Below, one piece after another: positions 44,396 to 52,781 of a stretch of DNA of 64,000 nucleotides. Source of the stretch: Microbacterium pullorum (GTDB lineage Bacteria; Actinomycetota; Actinomycetes; Actinomycetales; Microbacteriaceae). The position numbers were made by a program, and so were the translations under genes. The notes below the pieces were generated by a model. That model searched no databases, was not told where the DNA came from, and saw only the letters and a program-made list of their open reading frames with translations. The DNA lies in contig NZ_JACSQP010000001.1 of NCBI RefSeq assembly GCF_014836535.1, positions 126,849 to 190,848 of the forward strand, read 5' to 3'. Each line of letters begins with the position of its first letter. The first letter of the stretch is position 1.

Positions 44396-45366
44396 CCGCC
44401 TTCACTCCCATCGACCTTCCGGTCGATGAGCAGACCCAGCGGCGACTGCGGCGCGGTGAGCGCAAGATCGAGAAGCAATCCACCGCATCGGGCGCCAAGA
44501 AGCGGCTGACATCGCGGTGGGCGACGCTGGCGGCACTCGTCATCGCCGTGCTGTGGACGCTGCCGACCTTCGGCCTGTTCGTCTCGTCGTTCCGGCCGCG
44601 CGAGCTCATCCAGACCACCGGCTGGTGGACCGTCTTCTCCAACTGGGGATGGACGCTGGACAACTACGGTGAGGCGCTGCAGGCCGGCAACAGCCAGCTG
44701 AACATGGCGGGAGCGTTCGTCAACTCGATCGCCATCACGCTGCCGGCGACCATCATCCCGATCTCCATCGCGCTGCTGGCGGCCTACGCCTTCGCGTGGA
44801 TGAACTTCCGCGGCAAGAACATCCTGTTCATCCTGGTGTTCGCGCTGCAGATCGTGCCGATCCAGATGGCGCTGATTCCGCTGCTGCAGCTGTTCTCCAA
44901 CGGCACGCTGTTCGGGTTCCCGGTGATCGACGGGATCGGTCAGGCCGGCTACGCCCAGGTGTGGATCGCGCACACGATCTTCGCGATGCCGCTGACGATC
45001 TTCCTGCTGCACAACTTCGTCTCGGAGATCCCGGGCGAAGTCATCGAGGCGGCGCGGGTGGACGGTGCAGGGCACGGGCAGATCTTCTTCCGGATCATCC
45101 TGCCGCTGACGATGCCCGCGATCGCGTCGGTGGCGATCTTCCAGTTCCTGTGGGTGTGGAACGACCTGCTCGTGGCGCTCATCTTCGCCGACGGCGCGGT
45201 GGGTCCGATCACGAAGCTGCTGGCGGAGATGACCGGAAGCCGCGGTCAGGACTGGTATCTGCTCACGGCGGGCGCGTTCATCGCGATCATCGTGCCGCTG
45301 ATCGTGTTCCTCGCCCTGCAGCGCTACTTCGTCCGCGGCCTCCTGGCCGGCTCGACGAAGGGCTGA
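44392..45366 (+). CDS. Sugar ABC permease 2 (AglG/MalG-like)
   Basis: 324 residues: cytosolic N-terminal tail of about 40, then six helices; the EAA loop is VIEAARVDGAGHGQIFFRII. No ATPase gene follows; a shared MsmK-type ATPase elsewhere is expected. Palindrome family 2 copy B lies 30 nt after the stop. Confidence 0.9.
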   Translation: MTAFTPIDLPVDEQTQRRLRRGERKIEKQSTASGAKKRLTSRWATLAALVIAVLWTLPTFGLFVSSFRPRELIQTTGWWTVFSNWGWTLDNYGEALQAGNSQLNMAGAFVNSIAITLPATIIPISIALLAAYAFAWMNFRGKNILFILVFALQIVPIQMALIPLLQLFSNGTLFGFPVIDGIGQAGYAQVWIAHTIFAMPLTIFLLHNFVSEIPGEVIEAARVDGAGHGQIFFRIILPLTMPAIASVAIFQFLWVWNDLLVALIFADGAVGPITKLLAEMTGSRGQDWYLLTAGAFIAIIVPLIVFLALQRYFVRGLLAGSTKG

Positions 45367-45396
45367 CCCGCGCGGCGGCGCCACGCCGCCGACCGC

Positions 45397-45464
45397 TGAG
45401 ACGAAAACTGACGGCCGAGATGGTGGGTATCACCCACTGTCTCGGCCGTCGGCATTCGTCTCAC
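45397..45464. repeat. Palindromic repeat family 2, copy B
   Basis: 68 bp between the convergent ends of permease 2 and the DUF305 gene. Arms start TGAGACGAA and end TTCGTCTCA, with inner GACGGCCGAGA/TCTCGGCCGTC and loop TGGGT-ATC-ACCCA. Shares arms and the right flank CGGGGTG with copy A at 36072. Confidence 0.85.
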
Positions 45465-45470
45465 GGGGTG

Positions 45471-46133
45471 TCAGGGGGCGGGGCACCCCAGCCGCTGCTG
45501 GGCGGCGGTCATCGCGTCGATCTCGAACAGCTGGGCTTCGCGCATGCGCGCGGCGGCGGCCAGCGTGCGCGGCTCCGAACCGAGCTCCAGCACCGCTTCG
45601 GTCATCGGGATCGCCGCCTCGTGGTGGCGGACCATCAGCGACAGGAAGAGACAGTCCGCAGCGGTCCCCTCGGCTTCGGCCAGCGCCGTCAGCTCGGCGG
45701 CAGAGGCCATGCCCATCGCCTCGCGCTCCTCTTCGGCGGTGAGCGGCTCGGTACCGGTGAGCCCGTGGTCGTGACCGGCATCGGATGCCGCCATCCACGC
45801 CATCGCCGGGCCGCCGGCCTGCGGCAGCCCCCACTTGACCAGCCAGTCGAACATCTCGCCGCGCTGTGCGGCCTGGCCGGTGGCGATGTCGTACGCGAGC
45901 GCCCGGATCTCGTCATCGGCGGTCTTGCGGTGGATGGTCATGGCCATGTCGACCGCCTGCTCGTGGTGGTACTGCATGTCGCGGGCGAACCCGGCCTCGG
46001 CCGAGTCCGTGGTCGGCAGCGCCGGTCCCGACGCGCCGAACGTGGAGAAGCGCCCGGCGGCGAAGGCGACCGCGGCGACGGCGACCGCGACGAGCAACAT
46101 CGCGACCCACCGCCGCCGGGGCGCCTCGGTCAC
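45471..46133 (-). CDS. DUF305 periplasmic/surface metal-binding protein
   Basis: 220 residues. One N-terminal membrane anchor, then two halves of the DUF305 four-helix bundle with MQYHHEQAVDMAM and MVRHHEAAIPM, the His pairs that bind metal (copper in studied cases). The GTG start overlaps the stop of the DUF3105 gene by 4 nt. Confidence 0.88.
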   Translation of the reverse strand: MTEAPRRRWVAMLLVAVAVAAVAFAAGRFSTFGASGPALPTTDSAEAGFARDMQYHHEQAVDMAMTIHRKTADDEIRALAYDIATGQAAQRGEMFDWLVKWGLPQAGGPAMAWMAASDAGHDHGLTGTEPLTAEEEREAMGMASAAELTALAEAEGTAADCLFLSLMVRHHEAAIPMTEAVLELGSEPRTLAAAARMREAQLFEIDAMTAAQQRLGCPAP

Positions 46134-46846
46134 GACAGCTTGCCCGGCGCGTCGAAGGCTCCGGCGCACGCGGCGTTGGGCTCGGGCGCGTTGAGGCTGC
46201 GCCAGTAGGCGGTGAGGAAGTCATCGAGGCGGGGGTCATCCGCCGAGTCGAGTTTCAGCTGCGCGTTCCAGGCGCTGGCCACGACCGGTGCATCGAGACC
46301 CTCGTGGGGCGAGAGGATGACGTAGCTGTTCGGCAGCTTGGCCCGGATGGCGTCGACGGCGGTCTGATCGACGGCAGCCGGGTCGTAGGTGACCCAGACG
46401 GCGCCGTGCTCGAGCGAGTGCACCGCGTTGACCTCGGGCACCGGCTCGGCGTAGACGCCGCAGTTCAGCCACATCGCGTTGTGGTCGCCGCCCGCCGGCG
46501 GGGTCTGCGGGTAATCCACGTCGCCCTCCACATGGTTGGCGGTGTTCTCGAACGTCGCCACGCCCGAGATCGAGGCGCCGTCGCCGTCGCCGCGCGCGTA
46601 GGTGACGGGCTTGGGGGTGAAGATGTAGGAGGCGACGATGGCCGCGACGATCGCGATGCCCGCGGTGCTGCCGACCACCCACCACACGAGCTTGCTGCGA
46701 CGTCGCTTGGTCAGCTCCCGCTGGTACTGGGCGAGCTTCTCCTGCTTCTGCTGCTCGCGCCGCTGCTTGGCGGTCATCGCGATCTGGGCCTTGGTGGCGG
46801 GGTTTCCACTCGCGCGCTTGGCGGAGTCGGGGGGCGTCGGTGTCAT
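46130..46846 (-). CDS. DUF3105 membrane-anchored protein
   Basis: 238 residues: a Lys/Arg/Gln-rich cytosolic region, one membrane helix (KLVWWVVGSTAGIAIVAAIV) and the DUF3105 domain with VDYPQTPPAGGDHNAMW and HSLEHGAVWVTYDP, which carries conserved His/Cys residues. DUF3105 and DUF305 genes pair frequently in actinobacteria; the function is unknown, possibly copper handling. Confidence 0.88.
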   Translation of the reverse strand: MTPTPPDSAKRASGNPATKAQIAMTAKQRREQQKQEKLAQYQRELTKRRRSKLVWWVVGSTAGIAIVAAIVASYIFTPKPVTYARGDGDGASISGVATFENTANHVEGDVDYPQTPPAGGDHNAMWLNCGVYAEPVPEVNAVHSLEHGAVWVTYDPAAVDQTAVDAIRAKLPNSYVILSPHEGLDAPVVASAWNAQLKLDSADDPRLDDFLTAYWRSLNAPEPNAACAGAFDAPGKLS

Positions 46847-46948
46847 GGGGGATCTCGGCTCGGGTTGGGTGCGCGTCGCGCGGGAACCTCCTCAGCGTAT
46901 GCGTCTGCATGGGTCGTCTACCTGGGAAGACGCTAGACTCGACCGGTT

Positions 46949-46964
46949 GTCGAATCGTTTCGAC
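46949..46964. promoter_or_regulatory. Palindrome at the predicted start of the Bcr/CflA transcript
   Basis: GTCGAATCGTTTCGAC, 6-bp arms with a 4-bp spacer, 10 bp after a TAGACT -10-like hexamer (46934-46939). Possible operator. Confidence 0.4.
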
Positions 46965-46992
46965 GTGACCGCCCGCGACCGCTCTGGATACC

Positions 46993-48327
46993 GTGCACGA
47001 AACTTCTCCCGTCCCCACCGCTCCCGCATCCGCCGCTGCGCGCCCCCATACCGGCGCCATCCGGACCCTCGGCGCGAACCCGACCACTGCCCCGATCGTG
47101 CTCCACCCCGGTGACTCGCTGTCGACCGCGCGCCGCGTGATGTACATCATCCTGCTGGGCGCCCTCACGGCGCTCGGGCCGTTCACGATCGACCTTTACC
47201 TGCCGGCCTTCCCGGTGCTCGAAGCGGACTTCCAGACCTCTGCGGCCGCGATCCAGCTCACCCTCACCGGCACGATGATCGGCTTCGCGCTGGGGCAGCT
47301 TGTCGTCGGCCCGCTGAGCGACAAGGTGGGCAGGCGCGTCCCCCTCATCGTGGTCACGGCGCTGCACGTGCTCGCCAGCGCCGCGGCAGCCTTCGCCCCG
47401 ACCCTGGAACTGCTCTCGGTCGCCCGCGTGCTGATGGGCGCGGGCGCCGCCGCCGGAGGCGTGGTGGCCGCAGCGATCGTGCGCGACCTGTTCGGCGGAC
47501 GCCGCCTGGTCGTCATGCTCAGCCGGCTCGCGCTCGTCTCCGGTGTCGCACCGGTCGTCGCCCCGCTCATCGGGTCCGGGCTGCTGGCGGTCATGCCATG
47601 GCGGGGACTGTTCCTCGTGCTCGCGCTCTACGGCGCGGTCATGCTCGTGTGCGCGCTCATCTTCCTCCCCGAGACCCTCCCGCGCGCCCGGCGGCAGGAG
47701 AAGGGCTCGACCACGGTGTTGCAGCGCTACCGCAGCGTGCTGGGGGACCGTGTCTTCATCGGCGTGCTCATCATCGGCGGCATGACCTTCAGCGGACTCT
47801 TCTCCTACCTGTCGGCATCCTCGTTCCTGTTCCAGCAGACGTACGGCTTCGACGCGCAGCAATACGGGCTGCTGTTCGCCATCAACTCCGTGGGCGTCGT
47901 CATCGGCGTGCAGACGGCGTCGCGGTTGGCCACGCGCTTCGGCCCGCAGTGGGTGTTGGCGATCTCGACCGGCGTGCTCGTGTTGGCCGCAACCACGATC
48001 ATCATCGGCGATCTGCTCGGGGCGGGGCTGTGGGGCGTCATCATTCCGCTGTTCGTCTTCATGACGGCCTGTGGGTTCACTTTCCCCTGCGTGCAGGTGC
48101 TGGCGCTGGACCGTCACGGCAAGGCGGCCGGCACCGCGCAGTCGCTCATCGGCGCGGTGAACTTCGGTGTCGCCGGTCTCGTCTCACCCGTTGTCGGCTG
48201 GGTCGCCGGAGAAGCCGGCATCACCCCGACCACGATGGCGACGGTCATGGTGGGATGCTCGATCATCGCCGTCCTTTCCCTGTGGATCGTGGTGCGGCCG
48301 AAGACCGTGGCGCAGCTGGCTCCGTAG
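46993..48327 (+). CDS. Bcr/CflA-family MFS drug exporter
   Basis: 444 residues, 12 helices. Bcr signatures: LGPFTIDLYLPAFPVLEADF, QLTLTGTMIGFALGQLVVGP and LSDKVGRR. The hydrophilic N-terminus of about 45 residues is longer than usual; the internal ATG (MYIILLG) would be too short. GTG start, no clear ribosome site. Confidence 0.87.
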   Translation: MHETSPVPTAPASAAARPHTGAIRTLGANPTTAPIVLHPGDSLSTARRVMYIILLGALTALGPFTIDLYLPAFPVLEADFQTSAAAIQLTLTGTMIGFALGQLVVGPLSDKVGRRVPLIVVTALHVLASAAAAFAPTLELLSVARVLMGAGAAAGGVVAAAIVRDLFGGRRLVVMLSRLALVSGVAPVVAPLIGSGLLAVMPWRGLFLVLALYGAVMLVCALIFLPETLPRARRQEKGSTTVLQRYRSVLGDRVFIGVLIIGGMTFSGLFSYLSASSFLFQQTYGFDAQQYGLLFAINSVGVVIGVQTASRLATRFGPQWVLAISTGVLVLAATTIIIGDLLGAGLWGVIIPLFVFMTACGFTFPCVQVLALDRHGKAAGTAQSLIGAVNFGVAGLVSPVVGWVAGEAGITPTTMATVMVGCSIIAVLSLWIVVRPKTVAQLAP

Positions 48328-48390
48328 CGCCCGCGCATTCCCGGGCGCAAGCCCGGCGCCGCACCCCGCCGCAGGCGTCACAATGTGTTG

Positions 48391-49044
48391 ATGGATGCCC
48401 TTCGCCACCCGATCGCGCGCCTGCTCGTGCCGGGCCTCGTGCTCATCGCCTTCGCCTGCGGCCTGGGCGGATGGATTCTGCTGCGCGGGCCGGAGGCGTT
48501 CGACCTCGACCAGATGTGGAACACCGCGCTCGCGCACTGGCGGGTCGACGCGCTCGTGTGGATCTCGCAGGCCATGAACTGGCTGGGCGGCGGCATCGTC
48601 GGCGTCTTCGTCGTGCCGATCGGCGGCGCACTGCTGCTGGTGCTGTGGCGCCGCTACTTCGGGGCGCTGTTCTTCATCGCGGCATCCATCCTCAGCGCGG
48701 CGGGCGTGCAGGCGCTGAAGCACCTGTTCGGCCGTGCGCGGCCGGAGGACATCATCGTCATCAGCGATTACGGCTCGTACCCTTCGGGACACACCGCCAA
48801 CGCCGCGACGATCGCCGTGGTCGCGGTCGTGCTCTTCCCTCGGCTGTGGGTCGGGCTCGTCGGTGCGGCGTGGGTGCTGCTGATGGCGTTCAGTCGCACG
48901 TACCTGCACGCGCACTGGCTGAGCGACACCGTCGGCGGCGCCCTGATCGGCGCCGGCATGGCCCTCGTCGTTGCGGCGGCGTTCGCCACGCGGCTGCGGG
49001 CCGAGCAGCAGCGTGTGGGCCGGGCAGTCGCTTCGACGGGCTGA
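48391..49044 (+). CDS. PAP2-family membrane phosphatase
   Basis: 217 residues, six helices. The three phosphatase motifs are complete: KHLFGRARP, SYPSGHTAN and SRTYLHAHWLSD. Acts on lipid or undecaprenyl pyrophosphates outside the membrane. CACAAT ends 6 nt before the ATG (leaderless layout), favouring 48391 over upstream GTG/TTG. Confidence 0.88.
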   Translation: MDALRHPIARLLVPGLVLIAFACGLGGWILLRGPEAFDLDQMWNTALAHWRVDALVWISQAMNWLGGGIVGVFVVPIGGALLLVLWRRYFGALFFIAASILSAAGVQALKHLFGRARPEDIIVISDYGSYPSGHTANAATIAVVAVVLFPRLWVGLVGAAWVLLMAFSRTYLHAHWLSDTVGGALIGAGMALVVAAAFATRLRAEQQRVGRAVASTG

Positions 49045-49063
49045 TCCGCCGCCCGGCGAAGGC

Positions 49064-49133
49064 GCCCCGCCCGGGCAGGTGCCCCGCCCGGGCAGGTGCT
49101 CGAGGCCGGCCTCGACCCCGAGCACCTGGCGGG
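49064..49133. repeat. 17-bp tandem repeat and hairpin after the PAP2 gene
   Basis: GCCCCGCCCGGGCAGGT occurs at 49064-49080 and 49081-49097. It is followed by a stem CAGGTGCTCGAGG with partners CCTCGA and GAGCACCTG (to about 49128), a likely terminator between convergent genes. Confidence 0.6.
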
Positions 49134-49166
49134 CGTCGTCCGCGCCGAGTGCGGCTGCGGCCGTGG

Positions 49167-50696
49167 CTAGCGGGTCTTGCCCGCGAGCTCGGCAGCGCCG
49201 CGGGTGTCGTCGCTGCGGGCGATCAGCGTCGGCATGGTCGAGGTGTCGATGAACGGGTCCTCGACCTGGCGTTCCACGACCGCCTCGGCCTCGGCGGTGG
49301 TCTCGACCGTCGGCACCGAGCCCAGCAGCGGGCGCTTGGCGGTCTCGCGCATCGTGAGCATCGCGATGCCGCCGAGCAACGCGAAGAACATGATGTAGAA
49401 CGCCGGCATGTACGGGTTGCCGGTGAGCTCGATGAGGGCCTGGCTGAACAGCGGCGTCGTGCCGCCGAACAGCGACACCGACACGTTGTACGCGATCGCC
49501 ATCGCTCCGAAGCGCGACGCCGTCGGGAAGAGGGCGGGCAGGGCCGAAGCCGACACCGCGACGTAGAACGCCACCGGGACGGCCACCATCGTCAGCGCGA
49601 CGAACACGGCCCACTCCTGGCCGATCTGCATGACCGCGAACGCGGGCAGCATGAGCACGAGGGTGGAGCCCGCCGCGATCAGGTACACCGGGCGACGCCC
49701 GATGCGGTCGCTCAGACGCCCGATGAGCGGCAGACAGGCCGACATCACGATCAGGACCGGCACGGTCGCGACGGCCGCGCCCAGGTTCGAGATGCCGACC
49801 TCCTGCTCGAGGTAGGTGGGCATGTAGCTCGTCAGCGCGTAGCCGGCGGTGTTGGTGGCGGCCACCAGCGCGATCGCGATGAGTACGGGGCGCCAGTGGT
49901 GACGGAAGATGCCGACGACGCCGTGACGGGCCAGGGGGTCGCCGGCGTCGGCCTCGGCGTCTCGTTCGAGCTCGCTCGTGGTCTCATACGCCGGGGTCTC
50001 GGGGATGCGCAGTCGGAACCAGATGGCGACGGCGCCGAGCGGGATCGCGATGAGGAACGGGATGCGCCACCCGAAGTCGACCATCGCAGTCGGACCCCAG
50101 ATGTTCTCGGTGATCAGGGTGGTCAGGGCCACGACCGACGCGCCCACGGCGAAGCCGATGTACGACCCGACGTCGAGCCACGACGACCAGAAGCCACGGC
50201 GGCGGTCGGGGGAGAACTCCGCGACGTACGTCGAGGCACCGGCATACTCACCGCCGGTCGAGAACCCCTGCGCCATCTTCAACAGGTACAGCGGCACGAT
50301 CGCCCAGAGGCCGATCTGCTGCGAGGTCGGCAGCACGCCGATGAGGCCGGTGGCGACGGCCATGAGGGCCATCGTGAAGAACAGCACCTGCTTGCGACCG
50401 ATGCGGTCGCCGAGCGGTCCCAGCACGAGACCACCGATGGGCCGCACCAGGAACGAGATCGCGAAGCCGAAGAGGGTGACCAGCAACCCCCACGGCTCGG
50501 GGAGATCCGCGGTGAACACCACCGCGAGGGTGACGGCCAGGTAGCCGTAGATGCCGAAGTCGAACCATTCCATGAAGTTGCCGACGACCGTTCCGCTGAT
50601 GGCCGTGCGTACCCGCTTCTTGTCGACGACGATGACGTCGTCCACTTCGAGCCTCGGATGGTCGGTGTCGGAGGTTGCTTTTGCTGTCGTGGTCAT
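49167..50696 (-). CDS. MHS-type MFS transporter (ProP-like)
   Basis: 509 residues, 12 helices. Family motifs VVGNFMEWFDFGIYGYLA, RPIGGLVLGPLGDRIGRK and GFSTGGEYAGASTYVAE place it in the metabolite:H+ symporter group, with osmoprotectants or carboxylates as substrates. A cytosolic acidic C-terminal tail of about 60 residues follows. Confidence 0.9.
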   Translation of the reverse strand: MTTTAKATSDTDHPRLEVDDVIVVDKKRVRTAISGTVVGNFMEWFDFGIYGYLAVTLAVVFTADLPEPWGLLVTLFGFAISFLVRPIGGLVLGPLGDRIGRKQVLFFTMALMAVATGLIGVLPTSQQIGLWAIVPLYLLKMAQGFSTGGEYAGASTYVAEFSPDRRRGFWSSWLDVGSYIGFAVGASVVALTTLITENIWGPTAMVDFGWRIPFLIAIPLGAVAIWFRLRIPETPAYETTSELERDAEADAGDPLARHGVVGIFRHHWRPVLIAIALVAATNTAGYALTSYMPTYLEQEVGISNLGAAVATVPVLIVMSACLPLIGRLSDRIGRRPVYLIAAGSTLVLMLPAFAVMQIGQEWAVFVALTMVAVPVAFYVAVSASALPALFPTASRFGAMAIAYNVSVSLFGGTTPLFSQALIELTGNPYMPAFYIMFFALLGGIAMLTMRETAKRPLLGSVPTVETTAEAEAVVERQVEDPFIDTSTMPTLIARSDDTRGAAELAGKTR

Positions 50697-50884
50697 GTCT
50701 TCCTTCTGATCAGCTGCGCGCCACAGGGCGCAGACAGTCGCCTGGGTCCTGGGACGATACGCGAACTTCGCGCGGGTCGCCTCCGCTTGGCATCCGATCG
50801 GCGGGTTTGGTACCGTGCGCGTGCGGGAGCAGCCTGATCTCGCCCAGACTGTGCAGAAGCTGGGGATCCACGTAACGTCGGAGG

Positions 50885-52498
50885 ATGACCCGGCTCACCG
50901 CTCCCACCGGTCGCGAAGACGCCCTGCGCGCGCGACCCCGCCCCGACGGCACCGCGCCGCTCGCCCTCGTGCTCGGCGGCACCGGGTACATCGGCGGACG
51001 CCTCGTCCCGCGCCTGCGGGCCGCCGGCCACCGCGTGCGGGTGCTCGCACGCGACCCGCAGCGCGCCGCGGCGTTCCCCTGGGGCGACGACGTCGAGATC
51101 GTGGCCGGATCCGCCGACGACGCGGCCGTCATGGCCGAGGCCGTGCGCGACGTCGACGTCGTGTACTACCTCGTGCACTCGATGCGGGCCGGCGCCCGCT
51201 TCGAGGAGACCGATCTGCGCGCGGCGGAGACCGTGGCGGACGCGGCGGCTGCGGCATCCGTCGGGCGCATCGTGTACCTCGGCGGGCTGCACCCCTCGAC
51301 GGGGCAGCTCTCGCCGCACCTGCGGTCGCGGGTCGCGGTGGGGGAGACATTCCTCGCATCGGGGGTGCCCACCCTCGTCCTGCAGGCCGGTGTCGTCATC
51401 GGCTCGGGCTCGGCGTCGTTCGAGATGGTGCGTCACCTCACCGACGTGCTGCCGTACATGCCGGCGCCGCGGTGGGTGCGCAACCGCATTCAGCCCATCG
51501 CCATCCGCGACGTGCTGCACTACCTGCTGGGCGCGGCGCGGGTCGATGCCGATGTCAACCGCGCCGTCGACATCGGCGGGCCCGACGTGCTGCGATACGG
51601 ACAGATGATGAACGGCTACGCCGTCGCGGCGGGGCTGCCGCAGCGGGCGATCGCGTCGCTGCCGGTGTTCACCCCCGGGCTCGCCTCGCACTGGGTGAAC
51701 CTCGTCACGCCGATCCCGCGGTCGATCGCCCGGCCGCTCGTGGCGTCGCTGCAGAACGAGTGCGTCATGGACGACCACGCGGTCGACGCGCTCATCCCGC
51801 TGCCGGAGAGCGGGCTGATGTCGTACCGTCGCGCCGTGACGCTCGCTCTGGGCCGGGTGGCGGGGGATGACGTGGAGACCAGCTGGCAGGATGCGGAGGT
51901 GCTCGACGCCCCGTCGGACCCGCTGCCGTCGGACCCGGAGTGGGCGGGGCGCACGGTGTTCACCGACGAGCGCACCGCGCAGACGCGCGCCACACCGGAG
52001 CGGCTGTGGGGTGTGATCGCCGGCATCGGCGGGGCCAACGGCTGGTACTCGACTCCGCTGCTGTGGGCCGTGCGCGGCTGGATGGACAAGATCGCCGGTG
52101 GCGTGGGCCTGGCCCGTGGTCGCCGCAACCGCTCGCGCGTCGCGCCCGGCGATGTCATCGACTTCTGGCGGGTGGAGACGGTCGAGGAGGGGCGCGTGCT
52201 GCGGCTGCGCGCGGAGATGAAGGTTCCCGGCCAGGCGTGGCTGGAGCTGCGATGCACCCCGACCGACGAGGGCTCGCAGTACGACCAGCGGGCGGTGTTC
52301 TTCCCGCGCGGCCTCGCCGGCCGGCTGTACTGGCTCGCCGTGCTGCCGTTCCACGGGTTCGTCTTCCGCGGCATGGCCAACCGCATCACCGCCACGGCCG
52401 AGGCCGAGGCGGGTCGCGCCGACCGTGACGCCCGTCGGAATTCAGGCGGGGACGCCGTGGCGGGCGCCGCGAGGGTCGAACACACCGTCGCAGGCTGA
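50885..52498 (+). CDS. SDR NAD(P)-binding protein with C-terminal DUF2867
   Basis: 537 residues. Extended-SDR/NmrA-like N-terminus (LVLGGTGYIGGRLVPRLR, then DVDVVYYLVHSM) and a DUF2867 domain from about residue 360 (ATPERLWGVIAGIGGANGWY). The last 20 or so residues are encoded by a palindromic repeat. TAACGT (50873-50878) lies 6 nt before the ATG; GGAGG directly abuts it. Confidence 0.85.
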   Translation: MTRLTAPTGREDALRARPRPDGTAPLALVLGGTGYIGGRLVPRLRAAGHRVRVLARDPQRAAAFPWGDDVEIVAGSADDAAVMAEAVRDVDVVYYLVHSMRAGARFEETDLRAAETVADAAAAASVGRIVYLGGLHPSTGQLSPHLRSRVAVGETFLASGVPTLVLQAGVVIGSGSASFEMVRHLTDVLPYMPAPRWVRNRIQPIAIRDVLHYLLGAARVDADVNRAVDIGGPDVLRYGQMMNGYAVAAGLPQRAIASLPVFTPGLASHWVNLVTPIPRSIARPLVASLQNECVMDDHAVDALIPLPESGLMSYRRAVTLALGRVAGDDVETSWQDAEVLDAPSDPLPSDPEWAGRTVFTDERTAQTRATPERLWGVIAGIGGANGWYSTPLLWAVRGWMDKIAGGVGLARGRRNRSRVAPGDVIDFWRVETVEEGRVLRLRAEMKVPGQAWLELRCTPTDEGSQYDQRAVFFPRGLAGRLYWLAVLPFHGFVFRGMANRITATAEAEAGRADRDARRNSGGDAVAGAARVEHTVAG

Positions 52499-52506
52499 AT
52501 TCCGAC
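52434..52506. repeat. Palindromic repeat family 4, copy A
   Basis: 73 bp with perfect 12-bp outer arms GTCGGAATTCAG and CTGAATTCCGAC. The left arm is within the SDR-DUF2867 gene and its stop codon (52496-52498) is the TGA of the right arm. Confidence 0.85.
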
Positions 52507-52781
52507 AGCTGCGGGCGGTGGGCCGGTGCGGTGCGGGGCCGCCGGGGGCGCGGGCTCGGGGCCGCGGCGGGCGGCCGGGGGCGCGGGCGCGGGGCCGCGG
52601 CGGGCTGCCGGGCGGCGCGGCGGGCGGCGCGGCGGGGGTGCCGGGCGCCGCGGCGGGCTGCCGGGCGGCGCGGCGTGGCCGCCGGGCGGTGGTCGGTATT
52701 CAGGCGGCGAGGCGCCGGGGTGGCCGTGGCCGACGAAGAACATCGCCACAGCCTGAATTCCGACAGCCCTAGGCTGGGGGC
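52499..52781. other. Gene-free interval between SDR-DUF2867 and mogA
   Basis: 283 bp. Between the two family-4 palindromes lie about 185 bp of GC-rich low-complexity DNA (GGCGCGGCGGGC-type). The end holds the mogA promoter. No gene supported. Confidence 0.7.
52692..52764. repeat. Palindromic repeat family 4, copy B
   Basis: 73 bp, same length and orientation as copy A, start-to-start 258 bp. Arms GTCGGTATTCAG and CTGAATTCCGAC; the inside shares CAGGCGG and CGNNGCAGNCTGAATT-like blocks. Ends 5 bp before the mogA -10 element. Confidence 0.82.

Noticed and set aside
49064-49097. 17-bp tandem repeat as a functional element
   Set aside because: Two units only, in GC-rich DNA next to a hairpin; a simple local duplication is enough.
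47598-50837. A 1079-codon plus-strand frame over Bcr/CflA, PAP2 and the ProP-like gene
   Set aside because: Arg/His/Pro-rich, no domains; it is an out-of-frame and antisense shadow of three well-supported genes, usual in high-GC DNA.
52434-52764. Integron attC sites or phage att sites for the family-4 palindromes
   Set aside because: No integrase, no R/L box pattern and no cassette gene between the copies, only low-complexity DNA.
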